The notes below the pieces were generated by a model, which saw only the letters and a program-made list of their open reading frames with translations, had not been told where the DNA came from and made no database searches. From DATIRA01 sp964553405 (lineage in GTDB: Bacteria; Pseudomonadota; Gammaproteobacteria; Steroidobacterales; Steroidobacteraceae), in contig CAZKLS010000077.1 in NCBI GenBank assembly GCA_964553405.1, positions 1 to 13,691 on the forward strand: a DNA stretch of 13,691 nt, read 5' to 3'. Shown here piece by piece: positions 5,935 through 13,064 of this stretch (the first letter of the stretch is position 1; each line of letters opens with the position of its first letter). The translations under genes were made by a program, and so were the position numbers.

Positions 5935-7636
5935 CGCTGCGCTCACGTACGGCCTTGAATTCCGAGCCCGGCTTCCACCGTGGCCAGCGTGTCGAGTTTC
6001 CAAGGTCCTGCAGGATCAGCCGGAACAACTCGATGTCCTGCACGGCCCCGCGCAGGTCCCAGTCCTCGCTCCAGGCGTCACAGGTCTGGTGGTAGCAATT
6101 GCCGATGTAGTCGGCGATCCACTGGTCGCCGGCTTCCCGACCGCCGTCCACCAGGTCGGATCCGCCGGCAATGGCCATGATCAGCAGCACCGGCACGCCA
6201 CCCTGCGCGAGCGGGAAGTGATCGGCCCGGTAGAACAAGCCGTTTTCGGGCAGGTTCTCGGGCGTCACGACCCGGCCCTGCGTGGCGGCGAATCGCTCGA
6301 GGTCGTCCTCGAGCTCGCTCTGGCCTTCCCCGACCAGGATCACGTCCCGCGCGGGTCCGGCCGTCTGCAGGATGTCGAGCGTCAGGTTGGCGACGGTCTT
6401 CTCGAGCGGATACAGGGGATTCGCCGCGTAGGCGGCGGAGCCGAGCAGGCCGCTTTCCTCGGCCGTCCAGGCCGCGAAGACCACGCTGCGCTCGAGCGGT
6501 GGCCCGGCCTTGAGGACGCGTGCGATCTCCAGCACGCCCGCGATGCCGAGCGCGTCGTCATTGGCGCCCGGCCGCACCGTTCGTCCCTGCGGGTCGGGTT
6601 CGCCGATGCCGTACGCATCCCAGTGCGCCGACGTCATCAGGATCTCGTCGGGGCGCGTCGTTCCGGGCAGCATCGCAAACACGTTGGCGCTTTCGAATTC
6701 CTCCACGGAGACCGTGAGGTCCGCGGCGAACCGGAGGCCGTCGACCTCGAACGCCTGGAAGTCCGGACTGCGCGCCCGGGTGCGCAGTTCGTCGAGATCG
6801 TAGCCGGCCGCCTTCAGCACGGCCGCCGCGACCTCACCGTGCAGCCAGCCCTGCAGCGCGACGGGCTCCTGCGCCGAATCGGCCTTGACGACCGCGTAAT
6901 TCTCGCCCGGGGACGACGACGCCACGTTCCAGCCGTAGCCGGCCGCCGCGGTCTCGTGGATGACCAGTGCCGCTTTCGCGCCACGCCGCGCCGCTTCCTC
7001 GAACTTGTACGTCCAGCGCCCGTAGTAGGTCATTCGTCGATTGCCGAATCGCCCGGCAACCGCTTCCCCCGGCGCGGCGGCGAAATCTGGATCGTTGACC
7101 AGGAACAGCGCCACCTTGCCCTGGAGGTCGATGTCGCCGAAGTCGTCCCAGTCACGCTCGGGCGCGTGGACCCCGAAGCCGACGAACACGACCGGCGCGT
7201 CGAAGCTGAGCGCCTCGACGTGCCGCACGGTGCTGATCTCGATGTCGTCCTTCTGCCCGAGCGCCCGGGTCTCGCCATCGACGTGAAACGCAAGGGCCGC
7301 CGGCGCCTGCACCTGGGTGCGGATCATCGGCACGGTCTGGACCCAGGTGCCGTCCTCGCCGCCGGGCACGAGTCCGAGCTCGTCGAACCGGTCGATGATG
7401 TACTGGACGGCTTTTCGTCCTCCCGGCGTTCCGGGCGCACGGCCCTCGAATTCATCCGAGGCGAGCGTCCTGACGATCTCGGACAGTCGCCCGGCGTCGA
7501 TGCCGGCCGCCGTGCCGGCAGACGACGGTTCTTCGCGCCGATCCGCGCCCGCGTGTCCGTCGGTTCCCGCGTCACGGGCACCGCAGGCCGTCAATGCGAG
7601 GCAAAGCGATCCGATCGTCAGCGCTCGTTGCAGCAT
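5918..7636 (-). CDS. M28-family metallopeptidase, lipoprotein with PA-domain insert
   Basis: A 572-residue zinc aminopeptidase-type enzyme. The signal peptide ends in the lipobox LTAC (Cys18), and with no Asp at +2 the outer membrane is the likely destination. An acidic Gly/Ala linker follows. A PA-like domain covers about 140-300 (FVGFGVHAPERDWDDFGDID and LQGKVALFLVNDPD), an insert common in secreted M28 peptidases. The catalytic core is complete: H338 (TSAHWDAYG), bridging D360 (GANDDALG), base E393 and ligand E394 (TAEESGLLGS), D421 (LTLDIL) and H516 (NCYHQTCD). It would remove N-terminal residues or cleave peptides in the periplasm or at the surface. It is first in a two-gene unit with the amidohydrolase and is divergent from an MFSD1-like transporter 213 bp away. 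The ATG at 7636 has a weak GGGA site upstream. Confidence 0.95.
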   Translation of the reverse strand: MLQRALTIGSLCLALTACGARDAGTDGHAGADRREEPSSAGTAAGIDAGRLSEIVRTLASDEFEGRAPGTPGGRKAVQYIIDRFDELGLVPGGEDGTWVQTVPMIRTQVQAPAALAFHVDGETRALGQKDDIEISTVRHVEALSFDAPVVFVGFGVHAPERDWDDFGDIDLQGKVALFLVNDPDFAAAPGEAVAGRFGNRRMTYYGRWTYKFEEAARRGAKAALVIHETAAAGYGWNVASSSPGENYAVVKADSAQEPVALQGWLHGEVAAAVLKAAGYDLDELRTRARSPDFQAFEVDGLRFAADLTVSVEEFESANVFAMLPGTTRPDEILMTSAHWDAYGIGEPDPQGRTVRPGANDDALGIAGVLEIARVLKAGPPLERSVVFAAWTAEESGLLGSAAYAANPLYPLEKTVANLTLDILQTAGPARDVILVGEGQSELEDDLERFAATQGRVVTPENLPENGLFYRADHFPLAQGGVPVLLIMAIAGGSDLVDGGREAGDQWIADYIGNCYHQTCDAWSEDWDLRGAVQDIELFRLILQDLGNSTRWPRWKPGSEFKAVRERSDAARQ

Positions 7637-7849
7637 GTTCGTATCCGTCCCGGTTGCAGAACGACCTAGGGTACCGGATCTGCCTTCCGGGCGGCCGCTG
7701 CGGCGGGTCCTGCCCCTCGTTGCGCGGATCGCCGCAGGAGCCCGGTGGATGGCCCGGTCCCGCCATGCGTGATAACGTCCGCGGCCAGCGTCCCGCGACG
7801 AAAGAACAACATCCGGCGCACCGCGCGATCAATTCCAGGGGGGGAGGCG

Positions 7850-9112
7850 ATGTCGGAGCAATCGATCAGCCGCGGAACGGCCTGGCTGGTGTTCCTGCTG
7901 GTGGCCGCGGCGATGTTCGGCGACTTCTACGTCTACGATTCGATCGGCCCGGTCGCCGACCTGCTGCAGCAGCAGCGCGGTTTCAGCGACACGCAGATCG
8001 GCCTGCTGAACGCGATCTACAGCCTGCCGAACGTCGTGCTGATCCTGGTCGGCGGCGTTCTCGTCGACCGCTTCGGTGCCAGTCGCGTGACGCTTTGGAC
8101 CTCCGCCGTGTGGCTGTCGGGCGCGGCGCTGACTGCGTTCGGTCCGGACATCACGACGATGGCGGCCGGACGGCTGCTGTTCGGCGTCGGCTCCGAGACC
8201 TTCCTGATCAGCACGACTGTCGCGATCGTGGACTACTTCGCGCAGCGTCACCTTGCGTTCGCTATGGGCCTGTCGCTGGCGATCGGCCGCGCGGGCTCGT
8301 TCTCTGCCGACATGTCGCCGGTCTGGTTCGCCGATGCCTATGCGAGAGGCTGGCAGCCGCCACTGGTCATCGCACTGGCGTTCGCAGCGATGGGATTCGT
8401 GGCGGCGCTGGCCTACCGCCGGATCGACCTGCGCGTCCGCGGCGGCGCGCCGGCCGGACCGATCGGTCAGCACCAGCGCTTCGCGCTGCGCGACCTGCTG
8501 CATTTCGGCACGGCGTACTGGTACCTGCTGCTGCTGTGCGTGCTCTGGTACGCGGTGATCCTGGCCTTCCGCAGCACCTTCGCGATCAAGTACTTCCAGC
8601 ACGCTCACGACCTGACGCTGGCCGCCGCAGGCGCGATGAACAGCTACGTCTTCCTGGCCGCGATGTTCGCCACGCCCGCGTTCGGCTGGCTCTGCGACCG
8701 GACGGGCCGTTACGCGCCTTGGCTCGCGTTCGGCGCGATGCTGCTGCCCATCGCGATCTTCATCATGGCCACGACCGACTTGAGCCTGTGGGTCGCCACC
8801 GTACTGATCGGCATCAGCTACTCGCTGGTGCCCGCGGTCATGTGGCCGCTGGTGAGCAAGCTGGTGAAGTCTTCGCAGCTCGGGACGGCGATCGGCCTGA
8901 TGTGGGTCGTGCAGAACGCCGGCATCGCGGCCGCCAACCTGGTGGCAGGCTGGCTCAACGACGGTGCGGGGGCGGGTGCGGACAACCCCGATGGTTACCA
9001 GCCGATGATGACTTTCTTCGGCGTGTCGAGCACGCTCGGCTTCGCGTTCGCAGTACTGCTGTGGCTCGTCGCCGGACGCCGGCGGCACGAGCTCGCGGCA
9101 CGCGGAAACTGA
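7850..9112 (+). CDS. MFS transporter, MFSD1-like
   Basis: A 420-residue MFS carrier with about 12 hydrophobic segments. TM1 and the first loop (FYVYDSIGPVADLL, then FSDTQIGLLNAIYSLPNVVL) and motif A (GGVLVDRFGASR, about 68-79) resemble the MFSD1 branch. So does LGTAIGLMWVVQNAGIAAAN near TM10-11. The eukaryotic relative MFSD1 is a lysosomal dipeptide transporter; bacterial homologues are poorly characterised. The ATG at 7850 has GGGGGGAGG directly upstream with short spacing. The frame opens earlier, to an ATG at 7745, but those 35 residues are not protein-like for this family. It is divergent from the M28 peptidase and convergent with the DUF302 gene, 31 bp away. Peptide or amino-acid import coupled to the peptidase is my inference. 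Confidence 0.93.
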   Translation: MSEQSISRGTAWLVFLLVAAAMFGDFYVYDSIGPVADLLQQQRGFSDTQIGLLNAIYSLPNVVLILVGGVLVDRFGASRVTLWTSAVWLSGAALTAFGPDITTMAAGRLLFGVGSETFLISTTVAIVDYFAQRHLAFAMGLSLAIGRAGSFSADMSPVWFADAYARGWQPPLVIALAFAAMGFVAALAYRRIDLRVRGGAPAGPIGQHQRFALRDLLHFGTAYWYLLLLCVLWYAVILAFRSTFAIKYFQHAHDLTLAAAGAMNSYVFLAAMFATPAFGWLCDRTGRYAPWLAFGAMLLPIAIFIMATTDLSLWVATVLIGISYSLVPAVMWPLVSKLVKSSQLGTAIGLMWVVQNAGIAAANLVAGWLNDGAGAGADNPDGYQPMMTFFGVSSTLGFAFAVLLWLVAGRRRHELAARGN

Positions 9113-9113
9113 C

Positions 9114-9141
9114 CTCCGGCAGGCTGTCGAAGCCGCCGGAG
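9114..9141. terminator. Hairpin between convergent genes, candidate bidirectional terminator
   Basis: CTCCGGC (9114-9120), a bulged A, and GGCT (9122-9125) pair with AGCC (9131-9134) and GCCGGAG (9135-9141). The result is an 11-bp GC-rich stem with one bulge and a 5-nt loop. It exactly fills the 31-bp gap between the stop codons of the MFSD1-like gene (+) and the DUF302 gene (-). There is no T-tract on either side, so termination may need another factor or may only mark the 3' ends. Confidence 0.6.
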
Positions 9142-9143
9142 AG

Positions 9144-10028
9144 TCACCGGCCCGGGCTGTTGCGGACCGCCTTCTCGAACGTACCTTGCAGGCGCTGGTC
9201 CAGCAGTCGATGCGGCTCGATGGACCGGCCGTAGTGCAGTTCGGCCAGTGCGACGATGCTGTTGAACAGCACGCGCACGCTTCCGCTGTCGTCCTGGTAA
9301 ACGTAGAGTTTCTGGCAGAAGGCGTCCAGGCCGATGCTCGGGAACGCGGCCATCGCGACCGCGCCCGGTGCGGGACCGCCGAACAGCAGCAGCCGGGCAG
9401 GGCGAATGCGGACGTCCTGCCCGGCGGCGGCCTGCTGGAAGTCGATCTCGCCGAACCAGACCGTGTCGCTCTGCGCCGCGACCGCGGCCTTCAGGCGCTC
9501 GAGCGTCGCCTCGAAACCGAAGTCCGACTCGAGCTCGACGATGCCCTGGTTCCGCTCGAGACCCGAGGTCGGGACGGCCGTGATCGCCGGACCGTCCACG
9601 TGTCCAAGGGCGCGCCCGAGCGCGGCATCGAACGCCGCCAGCGCCGGGCCCGGCTGCAGGCCGTGCCGCAGCTCGAGAAACCGCGCGTCCGTGTACATCA
9701 CTGCCGCATCCGGGTCCGACTGGTAGGCGAGAACGCGGAACGGCAGGTCGAGACCGGTCCGGATGTTCTCGGCGAGCAACGGCGCGCTGACCGCCGGGTC
9801 CGAGAACAGCACGACCCTGGCGGCCGGCATCGAACGCCCCGCCTGCTGCCCGAGCCGCGCATGGTCGATCTGGAGTTCCTCGCTGAACCCGGCGGCCTCG
9901 ATGCCGGTACGAACCTGCTCGAACGCTGCGTCAGTCGCCGCGAAGCGGTCCGCCGTTTGCCCGGCAGCCACAGCCGACGATGCGGCGAGGCCGCAGGCAG
10001 CGGTTGCCAGTAGCTCAAACAGTCGCAT
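9144..10028 (-). CDS. Secreted protein with two DUF302 domains
   Basis: A 294-residue protein with a short Sec signal peptide (MRLFELLATAACGLAASSAVAA, cleavage near 22). Two repeats of the DUF302 pattern follow. In each, an F-x-x-t...l helix is followed by a strand ending in 'arvvLFsdP' or 'arLLLFGGPA', then a hydrophobic helix, then 'lP-frvLaYqs' or 'fcqkLYVYQD', then a strand. Copy 1 is at about 34-145 and copy 2 at about 165-290. DUF302 has no settled biochemical role. The frame is open to 10577, but ATG 10028 gives the signal peptide and has a near-perfect Shine-Dalgarno (GGAGGTGATC at 10040-10031). It is last in the six-gene minus-strand series, 89 bp after the SDR. One cysteine remains in the mature chain, in copy 2. 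Confidence 0.88.
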   Translation of the reverse strand: MRLFELLATAACGLAASSAVAAGQTADRFAATDAAFEQVRTGIEAAGFSEELQIDHARLGQQAGRSMPAARVVLFSDPAVSAPLLAENIRTGLDLPFRVLAYQSDPDAAVMYTDARFLELRHGLQPGPALAAFDAALGRALGHVDGPAITAVPTSGLERNQGIVELESDFGFEATLERLKAAVAAQSDTVWFGEIDFQQAAAGQDVRIRPARLLLFGGPAPGAVAMAAFPSIGLDAFCQKLYVYQDDSGSVRVLFNSIVALAELHYGRSIEPHRLLDQRLQGTFEKAVRNSPGR

Positions 10029-10030
10029 CA

Positions 10031-10040
10031 GATCACCTCC
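10031..10040 (-). promoter_or_regulatory. Near-perfect Shine-Dalgarno of the DUF302 gene
   Basis: GGAGGTGATC lies 2 nt before ATG 10028, with the GGAGG core 7 nt upstream. This is close to full complementarity with the 16S rRNA tail and fixes the start against the much longer open frame. Other genes here have weaker sites, so strong translation is likely. Confidence 0.8.
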
Positions 10041-10117
10041 GGGGTTTCGCAAGGGACATTGTCGTACATGACACGCGCAGCTGTGTCGCTGCCCACGCGG
10101 CGGGGACGGGTCAAGGT

Positions 10118-10963
10118 CTATGGTGCGCCCGTAATCTGCCGTTCGTTCAGGTTCGCGACACGCTTGACGAACCAGGCCGGGAACATCCGTTTCAGGCGCC
10201 AGGCCAGACGGTACTTGGCGGGCCAGACGATGTGCAGCCGTCCGCTCGCGACCGCGGCCAGGATGGCGCGGGCGGCACTGGTCGCGTCCTCTCCGGAGCT
10301 CTGCATGATTCGCTCGGCCATCGCGCGCTGCTCCGACGGGGCACGCATCGTCGACAGCAGGTGCGTGCTGAAGAACCCCGGCATCGCGACCGAGGCCTGC
10401 ACGCCCGAGCCGGCGAGTTCGGCGGCCAGCGTCTCGGTGAGCGAGATCACCGCAGCTTTCGTGCAGTTGTAGGACGACATCTGCGGGGCGGAAGCGAAGC
10501 CCGCCGAACTCGCGACGTTGAGCACGAGTCCGGAGCCGGCGGCCCGCAGGTGCGGCACGGCCGCCTGGCAGCCCCACACGACGCCGAACAGGTTGATGTC
10601 CGTGATCCAGCGCCAGTCGGCCGGCGTCGTGGTCTCGACCGGGCCCGCGGCCGCCACGCCCGCGTTGTTGACCATCACCTCGAGGCCGCCCGTGCGCCGG
10701 ACGAAGTCATTGACCGATGCGCGGACGAACCCTTCGTCCGCCACGTCGCCGGCGTAGGCGTACGCGGTGACGCCGGCGTCGGCGAGTGCCTGCCCGGCCT
10801 CGGCGAGCCGCTCAGCCGACACGTCGAGCAGTCCGAGCCGCCAGCCTGCGCCGGCCAGCTCCGTCGCAATGGCGCGCCCGAGCCCGCTCGCGGCGCCGGT
10901 GATGAACGCCCGCTTCGCGGGGAAGCGGCGGGAAAGTGCCGTCACGGCCTGTGTTTCGCTCAT
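10118..10963 (-). CDS. Short-chain dehydrogenase/reductase with basic C-terminal extension
   Basis: A 281-residue classical SDR. TGAASGLG is at 22-29, D47 ends beta-2 (LLDVS, NAD preference), NNAG is at 99-102, and the catalytic Ser153 (ASSAGF), Tyr165 and Lys169 (SYNCTKA) are all present. After the fold a basic, aromatic tail (YRLAWRLKRMFPAWFVKRV, about 251-269) looks amphipathic. It may attach the enzyme to the membrane or recognise a lipid-like substrate, as in several SDRs acting on fatty or steroid-type alcohols. The start lies 9 nt after the stop of the alpha/beta hydrolase gene, so the two are very probably one transcript. A weak GAAGG site is about 14 nt upstream. It differs from the SDR at 162-920 in length and active-site context, so it is not a recent duplicate. 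Confidence 0.95.
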   Translation of the reverse strand: MSETQAVTALSRRFPAKRAFITGAASGLGRAIATELAGAGWRLGLLDVSAERLAEAGQALADAGVTAYAYAGDVADEGFVRASVNDFVRRTGGLEVMVNNAGVAAAGPVETTTPADWRWITDINLFGVVWGCQAAVPHLRAAGSGLVLNVASSAGFASAPQMSSYNCTKAAVISLTETLAAELAGSGVQASVAMPGFFSTHLLSTMRAPSEQRAMAERIMQSSGEDATSAARAILAAVASGRLHIVWPAKYRLAWRLKRMFPAWFVKRVANLNERQITGAP

Positions 10964-10972
10964 CTCGCAATA

Positions 10973-11761
10973 CTACCTTCCAGGAGCGGCCGGCGCGCCG
11001 TGGCCGGCGAGAAAGGCGCTCACGGAGTCGAGATACTGCGGCGACAGGTCGAGCGTGTTGTGTCCCAGCTCCGGCACGACGACTGTCCGCGCCTGGCCCG
11101 CCCGGAAGGCGGTCGCGAGCGCCTCGGAACGCACCCGTGGAACGATCTCGTCTTCGCCGGCGATCACGACCAGCACTGGCGCGGTGACGGCTGCGGCGCG
11201 GCGCGCGGACTCGTAGCGGTCGCGCAGCAGCAGGCCGACGGGCAGCCAGCCGAAATAGGTTCGCGCAAGATTGACGAGACTGTCGAACGGCGTGACCAGC
11301 ACGAGGCTCGTGACCGGACGTCGTCCCGCGAGCTGGACTGCGATGCCGCTGCCGAGGCTGCGGCCCACGATCGCGATCTCGGAATGCCGCTCACTGACGT
11401 GGTCGAATACCGCGATCGCGTCCGCGACCAGCCCGGCTTCCGACGGTCGCCCCGTGCTGCCGCCATAACCCCGGTAGTTCACCAGGTACACCGAGTGTCC
11501 GGGCAGCGCTTCGGCGAAGGCGTCGACGTGGCCGGCGGCGTCGTCGGCGTTGCCGCCGAAGTAGATCATCGCGCGCGGGCCCGGCCGAGGCACGACCCAG
11601 ACCTTGATGCGCTCGCCCTCGCTGTCGAGCCAGAGCGCCTCGGCCCTCGGGTGTGACCGCTCCGGCGTCGGGAAGTAGATCTGCCCGCGCTGCGTGGCGT
11701 AAACCCAGGCGCAGAGCAGCAGGTAAAGCGCAACGAACCCGCCGATCAGCAGCAGCGTCAT
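10973..11761 (-). CDS. Alpha/beta hydrolase with N-terminal membrane anchor (YfhR/BEM46-like)
   Basis: A 262-residue serine hydrolase from the chosen start. One hydrophobic segment (about 1-22, TLLLIGGFVALYLLLCAWVY) anchors it. The hydrolase fold follows, with the oxyanion segment YFGGNADD, the VNYRGYGGSTG strand-loop, and the nucleophile elbow GRSLGSG (Ser135). Asp204 (AGEDEIVP) and His234 (LGHNTLD) complete the triad. This arrangement matches the BEM46/YfhR group, whose substrates are unknown. The frame extends to an ATG at 11803, which would add 14 residues and start 8 nt after the TrpF-like gene. I preferred 11761 because the added codons (GGA, TCA, CCT, AGG) are unlike the gene, but neither start has a good ribosome binding site. 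It is followed closely by the SDR. Confidence 0.9.
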   Translation of the reverse strand: MTLLLIGGFVALYLLLCAWVYATQRGQIYFPTPERSHPRAEALWLDSEGERIKVWVVPRPGPRAMIYFGGNADDAAGHVDAFAEALPGHSVYLVNYRGYGGSTGRPSEAGLVADAIAVFDHVSERHSEIAIVGRSLGSGIAVQLAGRRPVTSLVLVTPFDSLVNLARTYFGWLPVGLLLRDRYESARRAAAVTAPVLVVIAGEDEIVPRVRSEALATAFRAGQARTVVVPELGHNTLDLSPQYLDSVSAFLAGHGAPAAPGR

Positions 11762-11810
11762 CCTCGCCAGTCCAGGCAGCGGTGACCGCGATCCCGGGAC
11801 CATCGCGGCA

Positions 11811-12533
11811 TCAGCACAGCGGACGATCGCCGACGGACGATCGCAGCAACTCGAATCCCGCGCGGGCCTCGGCTACGAAACGCCGGACGCGGGCGGCGTC
11901 CTTGCGACCGGTGGCGTCCTCGACACCGGTGTGCACGTCCACGCCGGCCGGGCGGACGGCAAGGATCGCCTCGCGGACGTTCTCCGGGGTCAGTCCGCCG
12001 GCCAGGATCACCGGCTTCGGCGCGATCTCGACCAGGCGTCGGCTGACGGCCCAGTCATGAGTCTTTCCGGTCGCCCCGCTGGCGCCGGTGAAGGGGTCGT
12101 AGGTGTCGGTGATGAACGCATCGGCGCACTCGCCGAGCCGCTGCGCCATGGCCGCCAGTTCGCGTTCCGACTGCTCGCCGACCACCAGGCTCTTGATCAC
12201 GCCGAGCTCGGGGCGCTGGCGACGCAGGTGGCGCAACTGCGCGAGATCGATCTCGCCGTGGAGTTGCACGATCGACGCGCCGAGGTAGTCCATGAAGTCC
12301 GCGATGTCGTCGGCCTTGTCCTGGTAGGTGATCGCGACACCGTAGCAGGGCGGCTGGATCGAGCGAATGATCTCGGCCGCCTCGGCCTCCGGGAGGTCTT
12401 CCACGTTGACCGGGAGGCGCAGCGGGAAGCCAAGGTACCGCACCCCGCAGTCCAGCAGCCGCCGCGCCTCGTCCAGGTCGCGGACGCCGGCAACCTGGAT
12501 GAAGTCCTGGAACGCCTCGGCTCGCATCGGCAT
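11811..12533 (-). CDS. Phosphoribosylanthranilate isomerase-like (TrpF-like) barrel protein lacking the catalytic Cys
   Basis: A 240-residue (beta/alpha)8 protein clearly related to TrpF. Conserved parts include IVQLHGE (about 89-95), the Asp of AFITDTYD (D133), the phosphate-loop region GATGKTHDW, LAGGLTPENV and VDVHTGVE. TrpF begins with K-I-C-G-I, where Cys acts as general base. Here the aligned segment reads QVAGV, with Ala15 in place of Cys. The S-x-R segment after beta-2 is also replaced (GFPLRLPVNVED). Canonical isomerase activity is therefore doubtful, and no other trp gene is nearby. The phosphate-binding end is intact, so it probably binds a phosphorylated ligand. The start is ATG 12533, 13 nt after the lipoprotein gene; ATG 12527 is also possible. 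The open frame back to 12776 is out of character. Confidence 0.88.
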   Translation of the reverse strand: MPMRAEAFQDFIQVAGVRDLDEARRLLDCGVRYLGFPLRLPVNVEDLPEAEAAEIIRSIQPPCYGVAITYQDKADDIADFMDYLGASIVQLHGEIDLAQLRHLRRQRPELGVIKSLVVGEQSERELAAMAQRLGECADAFITDTYDPFTGASGATGKTHDWAVSRRLVEIAPKPVILAGGLTPENVREAILAVRPAGVDVHTGVEDATGRKDAARVRRFVAEARAGFELLRSSVGDRPLC

Positions 12534-12546
12534 CAGCCGGCTGCTC

Positions 12547-13062
12547 TCAGCGCTTCGCATCCGTGAGGCAGGCGTAGCTGGCCGCGTCCCTGCGCAACGA
12601 CAATTCGCCGCCAGCGAGCCGCGCCCTGGTCTGCCTGGCGACGGCCACGACCGTCTCGTGGGCCGGCAACTCGTAGCCCACCCCAGGCAGGTAGTAACTG
12701 CCGTCCGGGTCCCGGCACAGGCTGACGATCCAGGTGCCGCGCGGCGGGTCTTCGAGCGCGTCCTCCGTCGCGGCATACCGCGAGAAGACGACGGTCGCGT
12801 GCTCTTCGCCCAGGTAGGTCTCGATGACGGCCGCCGAATAGTCGGTCCGCACCAGCGCCTCCTGATCGCCCCCGTCTTCGGCCCGCACCAGGGGCGTCAC
12901 CCGCACGCCGCTGATCTCGACCAGCGCCGAGTAGTCCGTCGTCAGGATGTTGTCTGCGGCCGCCGCCGCTGCGAACTCGACCTGCTGCTGCTGCGCGCCG
13001 CCGCCTGCCCCGGTGCAGGCCGCAAGCGTGGCCACGACGACGATCGTTGTGGCTGCTCGCAA
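12547..13062 (-). CDS. Small lipoprotein of unknown function, TTG start
   Basis: A 171-residue protein I do not recognise. No ATG or GTG fits, but a TTG at 13062 lies 2 nt after the stop of the upstream hydrolase gene. It gives a short lipoprotein signal with one Arg, a hydrophobic core (IVVVATLAAC) and the lipobox LAAC at Cys16. A Gly/Ala/Gln linker (TGAGGGAQQQQ) follows. The mature domain (about 35-150) looks beta-rich (VEISGVRVTPLV, ATVVFSRYAA, GTWIVSLCRDPDGSYYLPG). Two further cysteines lie near the middle and C-terminus and could form a disulfide. GGAACG about 8 nt upstream may serve as ribosome binding site. Translational coupling to the hydrolase suggests both act in the envelope. Confidence 0.75.
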   Translation of the reverse strand: MRAATTIVVVATLAACTGAGGGAQQQQVEFAAAAAADNILTTDYSALVEISGVRVTPLVRAEDGGDQEALVRTDYSAAVIETYLGEEHATVVFSRYAATEDALEDPPRGTWIVSLCRDPDGSYYLPGVGYELPAHETVVAVARQTRARLAGGELSLRRDAASYACLTDAKR

Positions 13063-13064
13063 GG

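Noticed and set aside
5504..7669. A 721-codon open frame on the plus strand
   Set aside because: Antisense to the amidohydrolase and the complete M28 peptidase; low-complexity translation with no motif.
7637..7849. Promoters in the divergent gap between the M28 and MFSD1-like genes (for example GATAAC near 7772)
   Set aside because: No -35 box at proper spacing was convincing on either strand, so no site is annotated although promoters must exist there.
7829..9088. A 419-codon open frame on the minus strand
   Set aside because: Antisense to the MFSD1-like transporter; Arg/Gln/His-rich and without a fold signature.
9980..11656. A 558-codon open frame on the plus strand
   Set aside because: Antisense to the DUF302 gene start, the SDR and the alpha/beta hydrolase, all with intact active sites.
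11811..12533. Calling the TrpF-like gene trpF
   Set aside because: The catalytic Cys and the S-x-R segment are missing and no tryptophan genes are nearby.
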